A stretch of DNA of 64,000 nt from an uncultured Roseibium sp. (lineage in GTDB: Bacteria > Pseudomonadota > Alphaproteobacteria > Rhizobiales > Stappiaceae): positions 124,001-188,000 of the forward strand of contig NZ_CANMFD010000001.1 in assembly GCF_947496995.1 (NCBI RefSeq). Reading direction: 5' to 3'. The notes under the pieces are model-generated. The model saw only the letters and a list, made by a program, of their open reading frames with translations. It was not told the DNA's origin and ran no database searches. Made by a program: the position numbers and the translations under genes. Position 1 is the first letter of the stretch, and each line of letters opens with the position of its first letter. Shown here one piece after another: positions 56,234-64,000 of this stretch.

Positions 56234-56305
56234 GTGTTTCTCCCTGTATTCTCACCATATTGAATGTCCGAAAAAGAGAAGTAAAATGAGAAATGAAGCC
56301 ATTTT

Positions 56306-56323
56306 GTTTCTAAAACAGGAAAC
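56306..56323. promoter_or_regulatory. Inverted repeat in pobA-pcaQ divergent region
   Basis: GTTTC-TAAAACAG-GAAAC, sharing TTTC[CT]AAAA[AC][CA]GGAAACTA with the TRAP-upstream element. Confidence 0.5.
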
Positions 56324-56334
56324 TAATACCCACC

Positions 56335-57255
56335 GTGATCGACCGTCGCATCAAGTTCCGCCACATCCAGTGTTTCGTTGAGATCGCACGCGAGCGCAGT
56401 CTGAAGCTGGCGGCGGACAAGCTCAACCTGACACAGCCGGCCATTTCGAAAACCCTCAAGGAGCTCGAGGAGATCATCGGGGCCACCTTGATGACGCGCA
56501 ACAGGGCGGGCATTGCGCTGACCAAGCAGGGAAAGGTCTTCCTGCATTTCGCACAGATTTCCCTGGCGAGCCTGCAGCAGGGGCTGGACGGTGTCGAAAA
56601 GGAAGGCGAACATGCCCGCCCGACGCTCAAGGTGGGCGCCCTGCCGAGTGTCGCGGCCAGTTTCATGCCTTCGGTCGTACGCGAATTTTCGGAGATGGCG
56701 CCCAATGTCATGCTGCAGATCATGGACGGTCCGCATGGATATCTGATCGAGCGGCTGAAACTGGGAGAGCTGGATGTGGTCATCGGCCGGTTGGGGCAGC
56801 CGGCGGCGATGGAGGGAATGTCCTTCACCCAGCTTTATTCCGAACGGGTCGATCTGGTGGTCCGGTCCGGTCATCCGCTGCTCAAGGCACCCGATATCAA
56901 GCGGATCGTCGACTGGCCCGTGATCTACCCGCCGGAGGGATCTGCGATCCGCCCGCTGGTCGAGCGCCTGATGATTGCCAGCGGCGTCGGCGAAATCCCC
57001 AACAAGATCGAGACCGTTTCCGGCGCGTTCGGCCGTGTCTATACCCGCAGGACGGATGCGGTCTGGGTGATTTCCTCCGGTGTGGTTCTCAACGAGACGG
57101 CGGACGGCCATCTTGTCCGTCTGCCCTTCGATACCGGCATCACCAAGGGTCCGGTCGGCCTGATGGCCCGGCCGGACAGCCAGCCCGGCGCGGGCGAACA
57201 GGTATTCCGCCTCGCAGTGCAGGCTGTGATCGACGAACTCGGGCTGAAGTCGTAG
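56335..57255 (+). CDS. pcaQ: LysR family regulator of pca operon, PcaQ (GTG start)
   Basis: IDRRIKFRHIQCFVEIARERSLKLAADKLNLTQPAISKTLKELEEIIGATLMTRNRAGIALTKQG; divergent from pobA/pca operon. Confidence 0.9.
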   Translation: MIDRRIKFRHIQCFVEIARERSLKLAADKLNLTQPAISKTLKELEEIIGATLMTRNRAGIALTKQGKVFLHFAQISLASLQQGLDGVEKEGEHARPTLKVGALPSVAASFMPSVVREFSEMAPNVMLQIMDGPHGYLIERLKLGELDVVIGRLGQPAAMEGMSFTQLYSERVDLVVRSGHPLLKAPDIKRIVDWPVIYPPEGSAIRPLVERLMIASGVGEIPNKIETVSGAFGRVYTRRTDAVWVISSGVVLNETADGHLVRLPFDTGITKGPVGLMARPDSQPGAGEQVFRLAVQAVIDELGLKS

Positions 57256-57287
57256 ACGCCCCTGGCCCGAGAGGGCCGGTGGCTGCG

Positions 57288-58343
57288 TCAGAGCCCGAGC
57301 ATCTTGTGGATCTGCTCCTTGTCGATGCCGCCGCCGGCGAAGTCGTCGAAGGCCTTGTCGGTGACTTCGATGATGTGGTTGGCGATGAACGGCGCGCCTT
57401 CCGCGGCGCCCTGTTGGGGGGATTTCAGGCAGCACTCCCATTCCAGCACGGCCCAGCTGTCATAGCCGTGTTGCGCCAGCTTGGAGAAGATGCCGGAGAA
57501 GTCCACGTGACCGTCGCCGAGGGAGCGGAACCGGCCGGCGCGGTTGATCCAGCTCTGGTAGCCTGAATAGACGCCCTGGCGGCCGTCCGGATTGAATTCC
57601 GCATCCTTCACGTGATAGGCGCAGATGCGCTCGTGATAGATGTCGATGAAGGCGAGATAATCCATCTGCTGCAGCAGAAAATGCGAGGGATCGTAGTTGA
57701 TCTGGCAGCGGCTGTGTCCGCCGAGCGCCTCGAGGAACATCTCGAAGGTGGCCCCGTCGAACACGTCCTCGCCGGGATGGATCTCGTAGCCGACGTCGAC
57801 ACCGTGTTCGTCATAGACATCGAGGATCGGCTTCCAGCGTTTCGCCAGCTCCGAGAAGGCTTCGTCGATGAGCCCGTCCGGCCGTTGCGGCCAGGGATAA
57901 AGATAGGGGAAAGCCAGCGATCCGGTGAAGCTGACGGAGGCGTCGAGGCCGAGGGTACGGCTGGCGACAGCCGCCTTCTTCATCTGGTCGACGGCCCACT
58001 CCTGGCGGGCTTTCGGATTGCCGTGAACCTGCGCCGGGGCAAAGGCATCGAAGGATAGATCGTAGGCCGGATGAACCGCAACGAGCTGGCCCTGCAAATG
58101 GGTGGAGAGCTCGGTGATCTCGACGCCGGCATCGGCGCAAACGCCCTTGATCTCGTCGCAGTAGGTCCGGCTTTCGGCTGCCTTGTCGAGATCGAACAGG
58201 CGGCTGTCGAAGGTGGGGATCTGGATACCCTTGTATCCGAGATCCGCCGCCCATTTCGCAATCGCTGGCAGCGTGTTGAACGGTGCCTCGTCTCCGGCGA
58301 ACTGGGCGAGGAAAATTGCAGGTCCCTTGATCATTCCAGCCAT
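57288..58343 (-). CDS. Sugar phosphate isomerase/epimerase (xylose isomerase-like TIM barrel)
   Basis: FNTLPAIAKWAADLGYKGIQIPTFDSRLFDL; INYDPSHFLLQQMDYLAFIDIYHERICAYHVKDAEFNPDG. Confidence 0.85.
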   Translation of the reverse strand: MAGMIKGPAIFLAQFAGDEAPFNTLPAIAKWAADLGYKGIQIPTFDSRLFDLDKAAESRTYCDEIKGVCADAGVEITELSTHLQGQLVAVHPAYDLSFDAFAPAQVHGNPKARQEWAVDQMKKAAVASRTLGLDASVSFTGSLAFPYLYPWPQRPDGLIDEAFSELAKRWKPILDVYDEHGVDVGYEIHPGEDVFDGATFEMFLEALGGHSRCQINYDPSHFLLQQMDYLAFIDIYHERICAYHVKDAEFNPDGRQGVYSGYQSWINRAGRFRSLGDGHVDFSGIFSKLAQHGYDSWAVLEWECCLKSPQQGAAEGAPFIANHIIEVTDKAFDDFAGGGIDKEQIHKMLGL

Positions 58344-58382
58344 GAATGCCTCCCTTTTATCTTGTTGAAGCGACCGCGCGTG

Positions 58383-59978
58383 TCACGTTCCCTCTGGTGC
58401 ATATGAGAAACGGCTGAAGTCGGCGGTCTTGCCGAGGCCGGTCGTGTCGAAGGCGAGCATGCCGACAAAGGCGCCCGTGAACGATCCGTGTTCGCCGCGC
58501 CCGCCTTCGTCGGAAATCACGCTCGCATCGAGTTCCGGTCCGAAGGGTTGCCAGTCGCCGCCCTGCTTCCAGAAAAACTGCTGGCGCGCCTTGTCGACAT
58601 CGACGGCAAGCTCGACCGGGCCGTCGGCAATCGCCACCGGATCGGCCGGGAAGCTGAGCCGTCCGTCCGGCCAGTTTCCCGGACAGGAGAGCAGCGTCAG
58701 ACAGCGGCCGAGGCGTTCATTCCAGCTCACGGCAAGGAAATGGAACTTGTGCCGGTTGTAGTAGGTCGTCAGGCCCGCAGCCTGCTGGTAGGTGGTCGGG
58801 TCGAAGGCGGTCAGCGTCGTCTCCACACGGTAGGAAAGATGCTCCTGGCGCCGGGCGACGAGCGATTGCTCGTACCAGCTTCCGACGCTTTCCCGCCCGG
58901 TCAGGCGCAGCGCCGATCCCGTCAGGGTGAACAGCCGCTCGGGATAGGGCGTCCGCAGCCACTGGAATTCCTCCGGCAATTTTTTGCCGCTGAATTCCCG
59001 GTCGATCCGTTGCGGCGGCCGCGGGACGGCATCTCCCGGACCGGGAACGTCAAGCTGCGGCAGGGGGCCGCCCTCGTACAGATACAGCCAGCCGTCGTCG
59101 CGCCATTCGCATTTCTGGATCGCCGTCTCCCGTCCGAGCGGCGAGAACCGGCCCGGCAGGGGGCGGGAACACAGATGGGTGTGATAGACCTGACCGTCCG
59201 GCGTTTCCACGATCTGGCCATGGCCGGCCCGCTGCAGAGCACAGTCCGGAGCATCCTTCGCGGTGATCAGGAAGGTGTCGGGATGAAGCTCGTACGGCCC
59301 GTCGATCGATCGCGACCGGGCCATGGTGACAGCATGGCCGTATCCGGTGCCGCCTTCGGCGACGGTCAGATAGTACCAGCCGTCGCGCTTGTGAAGATGC
59401 GGGCCTTCGGTCAGCCCGTGGGCGCTGCCGGAAAAGATCTTTTTCGGCGTGCCGACAAGCCCGCCGGTTTCCGACCATTCCTGCAACAGGATACCATCGA
59501 AGGCCGGATGGCGCGGATGGCCGCCTATGGAGTTGGAAATATGGTTCCACTGGAGCACCAGGAACCATTTGCGCCCGTCGTCGTCGTGGAAGAGCGAGGG
59601 ATCGAACCCGTGTGACGAAACATGGACCGGATCGCTCCACGGGCCCTCGATGGAGGGCGCGGTCACGATGTAGTTGTGCGCGTCCTTGAAATTCCCGTCC
59701 AGCCGCTTCACGTCCGTATAGACCAGCCAGAACCGTCCATCCGCATGGCTGAGGCAGGGCGCCCAGATGCCTCCGCTGTCCGGATTGCCGCGCATGTCGA
59801 GCTGGCTCGCGCGGTCGAGCGGACGGCAGGCCAGATCCCAGTTCACCAGATCTTTCGAGCGGTGGATCTGGACCCCCGGATACCATTCAAAGGTCGAGGT
59901 GGCGATGAAATACTCATCGCCCGCCCGACAGATGGAAGGATCCGGGTTGAAGCCCGGCAGGATGGGGTTGCGGATCAT
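58383..59978 (-). CDS. Glycoside hydrolase family 43 (beta-xylosidase-like)
   Basis: MIRNPILPGFNPDPSICRAGDEYFIATSTFEWYPGVQIHRSKDLVNWDL; EGPHLHKRDGWYYLTVAEGGTGYGHAVTMARS. Confidence 0.92.
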   Translation of the reverse strand: MIRNPILPGFNPDPSICRAGDEYFIATSTFEWYPGVQIHRSKDLVNWDLACRPLDRASQLDMRGNPDSGGIWAPCLSHADGRFWLVYTDVKRLDGNFKDAHNYIVTAPSIEGPWSDPVHVSSHGFDPSLFHDDDGRKWFLVLQWNHISNSIGGHPRHPAFDGILLQEWSETGGLVGTPKKIFSGSAHGLTEGPHLHKRDGWYYLTVAEGGTGYGHAVTMARSRSIDGPYELHPDTFLITAKDAPDCALQRAGHGQIVETPDGQVYHTHLCSRPLPGRFSPLGRETAIQKCEWRDDGWLYLYEGGPLPQLDVPGPGDAVPRPPQRIDREFSGKKLPEEFQWLRTPYPERLFTLTGSALRLTGRESVGSWYEQSLVARRQEHLSYRVETTLTAFDPTTYQQAAGLTTYYNRHKFHFLAVSWNERLGRCLTLLSCPGNWPDGRLSFPADPVAIADGPVELAVDVDKARQQFFWKQGGDWQPFGPELDASVISDEGGRGEHGSFTGAFVGMLAFDTTGLGKTADFSRFSYAPEGT

Positions 59979-61021
59979 TTACGCTGGGGCCCCTTGCGCT
60001 CTGAGGATGCGGCCCACAGGTTGACATCCGCTTCGCGGGTCTTTGCCTCGATCTCCTGAAGTTCGGCGTCGGTGAAGTCCAGATTTTCGATACAGGCGAC
60101 GCAATCCCTGACCTGCTCCGCCCGGCTGGCGCCGATCAGCGCCGTCGTGACCCGGCCGTGGCGCAGAACCCAGGCAAGCGCCATCTGGGCCAGTGTCTGG
60201 CCGCGCTTCGCGGCGATGTCGTTCAGCGCCCGGATGGTTGCCAGGTTGTCCTCGCTCAGGAAGCCGGTCTGCAGGGACTTGCCCTGGGACGCCCGGCTGC
60301 CTTCCGGAATGCCTTTCAGATACTTGTTCGTCAGCATGCCCTGGGCGAGCGGCGTGAAGGCGATGGAGCCGATACCAAGGTCGTCCAGCGTATCGAGCAG
60401 GCCGTCTTCTTCCACCCAGCGGTTGATCATCGAGTAGCTCGGCTGATGGATCAGGCACGGGGTGCCCAGCTCCTTCAGGATGGCGACCGCTTCGCGGGTG
60501 CGCTTCGAGTTGTAGGACGAGATGCCGACATAAAGCGCCCGCCCGGAGCGCACGATATGGTCGAGCGCCCCCATGGTTTCTTCCAGCGGCGTGTCCGGGT
60601 CGTAGCGGTGGGAATAGAAGATATCGACATAGTCGAGCCCCATCCGCTTCAGCGACTGGTCGCAGGAGGCGATCAGATACTTGCGGCTGCCCCATTCCCC
60701 GTAGGGCCCGGGCCACATGCCGTAACCTGCCTTGGACGAGATGATCATCTCGTCGCGGTAAGGCGCGAAATCCGTCCTCAGCAACTCGCCGAAAGCCTGT
60801 TCCGCGGCGCCCGGTCTGGGGCCGTAATTGTTGGCCAGATCGAAATGCGTGATACCGAGATCGAACGCGGTGCGGGCGATCTCGCGCTTGCGCTCATGCG
60901 GCGTGTCATCGCCGAAATTGTGCCACAGGCCGAGCGAGATCGCGGGCAGTTTCAGGCCCGAATTTCCGCACCGGCGGTATTCCATCTTGTCGTAGCGTGT
61001 TTGCGCGGCTGTCCAGGTCAT
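59975..61021 (-). CDS. Aldo/keto reductase (YghZ/L-glyceraldehyde 3-phosphate reductase-like)
   Basis: MEYRRCGNSGLKLPAISLGLWHNFGDDTPHERKREIARTAFDLGITHFDLANNYGPRPGAAEQAFG. Confidence 0.9.
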   Translation of the reverse strand: MTWTAAQTRYDKMEYRRCGNSGLKLPAISLGLWHNFGDDTPHERKREIARTAFDLGITHFDLANNYGPRPGAAEQAFGELLRTDFAPYRDEMIISSKAGYGMWPGPYGEWGSRKYLIASCDQSLKRMGLDYVDIFYSHRYDPDTPLEETMGALDHIVRSGRALYVGISSYNSKRTREAVAILKELGTPCLIHQPSYSMINRWVEEDGLLDTLDDLGIGSIAFTPLAQGMLTNKYLKGIPEGSRASQGKSLQTGFLSEDNLATIRALNDIAAKRGQTLAQMALAWVLRHGRVTTALIGASRAEQVRDCVACIENLDFTDAELQEIEAKTREADVNLWAASSERKGPQRK

Positions 61022-61034
61022 GAAGTGCTCCAGT

Positions 61035-62156
61035 TCAGGCCAGAAGGCCCTGTGCAGCCTGCGGATCGAGAGCATCCGGCCGGCCGCAGGTCGTGTTGAT
61101 GTCGATGAACCGCCCGCTTTCGCCCGAGGCGAGGATCGACGTCATGACGTCGACCACATGCAGGGCAAATTCCAGCGAGCAGCGGTGCGGACGGCCTTCC
61201 AGGATGGCGAGCGCCATGTCCGCAAGTCCGGCCGTCCGGTAATTTGCATGGGTTCGGTCGTTGCTCTTCGAGAACGGATGTTTCCAGGCTTCGGTAATAT
61301 TAACGAAGCTGCCCTTCTCTGTCATGCGGACTTCGCCGCCGAAGAAATTCGGATCGGGAACATGCAGTGTGCCGTCCCGCCCGTAAAGCTCCATGTTGGA
61401 GTGGCCATGCTGCCAGACATCCCAGGAAGCGCAATAGGTGACCTGTGCGCCTGAATGGAATTCCATCACCGCGTGGATGGTGGTCGGTGTCTCCACCTTG
61501 ATCTTTTCGCCGAAGCGCGGCTGGGAGGTGATGGTCCGCTCCTCCGATCCGGAGGAACTCATGGCGGTTACCCGTTTCACCGGTCCGAGAAGCTGCACCA
61601 GGTTGGAGACGTAATAAGGCCCGAGATCGAGGATCGGACCGCCGCCGGCCTGAAAGAAGAAGTCCGGGTTCGGATGCCAGCTTTCCATGCCAGGGCTCTG
61701 CACGAAACAGGTCCCGGACGTCACCTTGCCGATGGCGCCGCTATCGATCAGATGCCGGGCGAGCTGATGCGACCCGCCCAGGAATGTGTCCGGCGCGGAG
61801 CCGACCCGAAGACCCTTGGCCTCGGCGATGGCTGCAAGAGCCTGGCCCTGTTCGACACTCAGCACGAAGGGTTTTTCGGAATAGACGTGCTTGCCGGCTT
61901 CCAGCACCTGTTTCGATACGTCGAAATGGGCAGCCGGAACGGTCAGGTTGACGATGATGTCGATGTCGTCGGCGGCCAGCAGGCCCTCAACCGTTTCGGA
62001 CCGCAGGCCGAACTCTTCGGCGCGGGCTTTCGCCGCCGCTTCGTTGATGTCCGCGCAGGCGCGTACCTCGATCCCCCGGAAAAGGGGCGAAAGGCGCATG
62101 TAGGCAGCGGAAATATTGCCGCATCCGAGGATGCCGATCCCAAGTGTCTTGCTCAT
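61035..62156 (-). CDS. Gfo/Idh/MocA family oxidoreductase
   Basis: LGIGILGCGNISAAYMRLSPLFRGIEVRACADINEAAAKARAEEFG, EAGKHVYSEKPFVLSVEQGQAL. Confidence 0.9.
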   Translation of the reverse strand: MSKTLGIGILGCGNISAAYMRLSPLFRGIEVRACADINEAAAKARAEEFGLRSETVEGLLAADDIDIIVNLTVPAAHFDVSKQVLEAGKHVYSEKPFVLSVEQGQALAAIAEAKGLRVGSAPDTFLGGSHQLARHLIDSGAIGKVTSGTCFVQSPGMESWHPNPDFFFQAGGGPILDLGPYYVSNLVQLLGPVKRVTAMSSSGSEERTITSQPRFGEKIKVETPTTIHAVMEFHSGAQVTYCASWDVWQHGHSNMELYGRDGTLHVPDPNFFGGEVRMTEKGSFVNITEAWKHPFSKSNDRTHANYRTAGLADMALAILEGRPHRCSLEFALHVVDVMTSILASGESGRFIDINTTCGRPDALDPQAAQGLLA

Positions 62157-62165
62157 GGTCTGTCC

Positions 62166-62915
62166 TCAATAGGTGCGAAAGGCGTCGATGGAACGGCTTG
62201 CGAAACGGTCGAAGTCGGACGGCTTGTCGTGCTCCATCACGAACAGGTTGACGCCGGCGCTGCGCAGGGCTGCCATGATGGCTTTCCAGTCGAGCGTGCC
62301 GTGTCCCACATCCGCCCAGCCGTCCTCGTCAAGGCACTCGCCTTCCGGGGCGATGTCCTTCACATGGGCGGTGGTGATGCGGTCCGCATGGCGGTCGATC
62401 CATTCGAGCGGATCCTGCCCGCCGCGGGCGATCCAGGCGATGTCGGCTTCCCACTCGATGGTCGGCGCCGCGGTGAGCAGAATGTCCATGGGCAACCGGC
62501 CGTCCGCGCAGGCGGCGAATTCGAAGTTGTGATTGTGCCAGCCGAACCGCAATCCGGCATCGCGCACCTTGGCGCCGATGGCTTCCAGGCGTTCGCCGAT
62601 CGATTGCCACATGACCGCGTCCGACACGCGTTGTTCGGGCGGTACGGCCGGCACGAACAGGCGGCGCATACCGAGAGTCTCGGCGGTGTCGATGACCTTG
62701 TTGAAGTCGGTCTCAAACTGTTCCATCGGAAAGAAATGTCCGGACGGCATGGTCAGACCATTGGCGTCGAGAAGCTTTTTGAAGCCCGCCGCGTCCTCGT
62801 AATTACCGCCGAAACCCTCGACCTGCGTATAGCCGAGCTGCGCGAGTCGTTCGAGAACCGGTTCCCACGGGGTAAATTCACGCGCGGAATAGAGCTGGAA
62901 GGAGATATCCATCAT
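62166..62915 (-). CDS. Sugar phosphate isomerase/epimerase (TIM barrel)
   Basis: MDISFQLYSAREFTPWEPVLERLAQLGYTQVEGFGGNYED; RFGWHNHNFEFA; EWEADIAWIARGGQDPLEWIDRHADRITTAHVKD. Confidence 0.87.
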   Translation of the reverse strand: MMDISFQLYSAREFTPWEPVLERLAQLGYTQVEGFGGNYEDAAGFKKLLDANGLTMPSGHFFPMEQFETDFNKVIDTAETLGMRRLFVPAVPPEQRVSDAVMWQSIGERLEAIGAKVRDAGLRFGWHNHNFEFAACADGRLPMDILLTAAPTIEWEADIAWIARGGQDPLEWIDRHADRITTAHVKDIAPEGECLDEDGWADVGHGTLDWKAIMAALRSAGVNLFVMEHDKPSDFDRFASRSIDAFRTY

Positions 62916-62945
62916 ACTTGTCCTGAATGTGCCGGAAATCGCGGT

Positions 62946-64000
62946 TTAAAGCCGGTTTTCCGTGGTTTTGTCGAAAAGGTTGGCGCGTGCAGGGTCGAAC
63001 CCGATCGCTATGCTGTCGCCGGAGGCGATGGCGGCCTGACCGTCGAGGCGGATCCACAGCGCATGGCCCTCCGCGGTCACACGGGCAAGGGTATCCGAAC
63101 CGAGCGGCTCCACGAGATTGACCTGTCCGTTCATGCGGATGGGCGCATTCTCGGCATCGGCTCCGCTGAGCATATGTTCCGGCCGGATACCGAACCAGGC
63201 CGTGCCTGGCGCCGGGGTACCGGCATCAAATTCGTATCCTTCAAGGGTGAAGGACAGGTCGCCCGTGGTGAAGCGCAGCTGGTCGCCGCCTTCGATCGCA
63301 CCGTCAAAGAAGTTCATAGTCGGCGAGCCGATGAAATCGGCCACATATTTGCTGGTCGGTTTGTTGTAGATTTCGTGAGGTGTGTCGAGCTGCAGGATCT
63401 GCCCACCACGCATGATCGCGATCCGGTCGGCAAGCGTCATGGCCTCGATCTGGTCATGGGTGACGTAGATCATGGTATTCTGAAGTTGCTGGTGAAGCTG
63501 CTTGATCTCGACCCTCAGGTCCGCGCGCAGCTTGGCATCCAGATTCGACAGCGGTTCGTCGAACAGGAATACGTTCACATCCCGGACAAGGGCCCGACCG
63601 ATCGCCGCGCGCTGCCTTTGGCCACCCGACAGGGCCGCCGGCTTGCGTTTCAGAAGCGGCTCGATCTGCAGGATCTTGGCCGCCCTGTTGACGCGGTCCT
63701 CGATTTCGGCCTTCGGCAGGCCCGCGTTTTTCAGCCCGAAACTGAGATTGCCGGCAACCGTCATCTGCGGATAGAGCGCATAGCTTTGAAACACCATGCC
63801 GATGCCGCGTTGTGACGGCTCTTCCCAGGTGACGTTTCGGCCGCCGATGAAGATCTGCCCGTCGGTGATGTCCAGCAGGCCGGCAATGCAATTGAGCAAA
63901 GTGGATTTGCCGCAGCCGGAAGATCCTAGGAGCACGAGAAATTCGCCTTGCCCGACTTCCAGGTTCAGGTCTTTCAGGACCTTCAGGTTGCCGAAACTCA
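62946..64000 (-). CDS. Sugar ABC transporter ATP-binding protein (UgpC/MsmK-type; partial at right edge)
   Basis: LSFGNLKVLKDLNLEVGQGEFLVLLGSSGCGKSTLLNC..., LSGGQRQRAAIGRALVRDVNVFLFDEPLSNLDAKLR, C-terminal TOBE-like region; open to window end. Confidence 0.92.
   Translation of the reverse strand, partial: SFGNLKVLKDLNLEVGQGEFLVLLGSSGCGKSTLLNCIAGLLDITDGQIFIGGRNVTWEEPSQRGIGMVFQSYALYPQMTVAGNLSFGLKNAGLPKAEIEDRVNRAAKILQIEPLLKRKPAALSGGQRQRAAIGRALVRDVNVFLFDEPLSNLDAKLRADLRVEIKQLHQQLQNTMIYVTHDQIEAMTLADRIAIMRGGQILQLDTPHEIYNKPTSKYVADFIGSPTMNFFDGAIEGGDQLRFTTGDLSFTLEGYEFDAGTPAPGTAWFGIRPEHMLSGADAENAPIRMNGQVNLVEPLGSDTLARVTAEGHALWIRLDGQAAIASGDSIAIGFDPARANLFDKTTENRL

Noticed and set aside
57265-57282. CTGGCCC-GAGA-GGGCCGG hairpin between pcaQ and the isomerase gene as a notable element
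   Set aside because: Short GC-rich stem between convergent genes, most simply a terminator; no T-tract, so not claimed as a feature.
61455-63815. 786-aa plus-strand ORF
   Set aside because: Antisense to the Gfo/Idh, isomerase and ABC ATPase genes; spans several real genes and lacks domain motifs.
1-64000. CRISPR arrays, tRNA/rRNA genes, IS elements, prophage or classical defence systems
   Set aside because: No regularly spaced repeats, no transposase/integrase ORFs, no recognisable tRNA or rRNA sequence seen; absence is from visual reading only.

Overview
GC-rich, tightly packed proteobacterial (probably alphaproteobacterial) chromosome segment with about 65 protein-coding genes. No rRNA, tRNA, CRISPR array, IS element or prophage was recognised. 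Modules left to right: (1) RpiR regulator, cytosine-deaminase-like amidohydrolase and BMP-type nucleoside ABC transporter (1-6.9 kb); (2) LysR plus NAD-dependent formate dehydrogenase fdsGBA-fdsC/fdhD-fdsD (7.2-14.2 kb); (3) stand-alone pxpA/LamB-YcsF protein, LysR and tripartite tricarboxylate transporter (14.2-18.9 kb); (4) cbbR-like LysR divergent from class I fructose-bisphosphatase, with no other Calvin-cycle gene (19.2-21.3 kb); (5) redox/electrophile-type module of LysR, ABM monooxygenase, quinone-oxidoreductase-like ADH, HxlR, two NTF2-like proteins and a GlxA/FtrA AraC regulator (21.3-26.4 kb); (6) complete sulfur-oxidation cluster soxFEDCBAZYXWV / soxS-soxR, plus two SoxT-type YeeE transporters, a SoxH-like MBL protein and a small secreted protein with an internal duplication (26.5-42.0 kb); (7) convergent Sfp-type PPTase and metallophosphoesterase (42.1-43.8 kb); (8) hydroxyproline-type genes with two proline-racemase-superfamily proteins and a TRAP transporter (44.0-50.1 kb); (9) pca/pob protocatechuate cluster containing a BKACE-family enzyme (50.1-57.3 kb); (10) sugar module with GH43, AKR, Gfo/Idh/MocA, two isomerases and an ABC ATPase (57.3-64 kb). 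Leads I consider strongest: the PPTase/metallophosphoesterase pair resembling mycobacterial PptT/PptH, BKACE inside the pca operon, a set of AT-rich palindromes that look like a SoxR regulon extending to soxH and the second soxT, the internally duplicated small secreted protein, a Ser/Thr-type proline racemase homologue, and strong intercistronic hairpins in the sox operon. All calls come from reading the sequence and the supplied ORF track; no database search was run.
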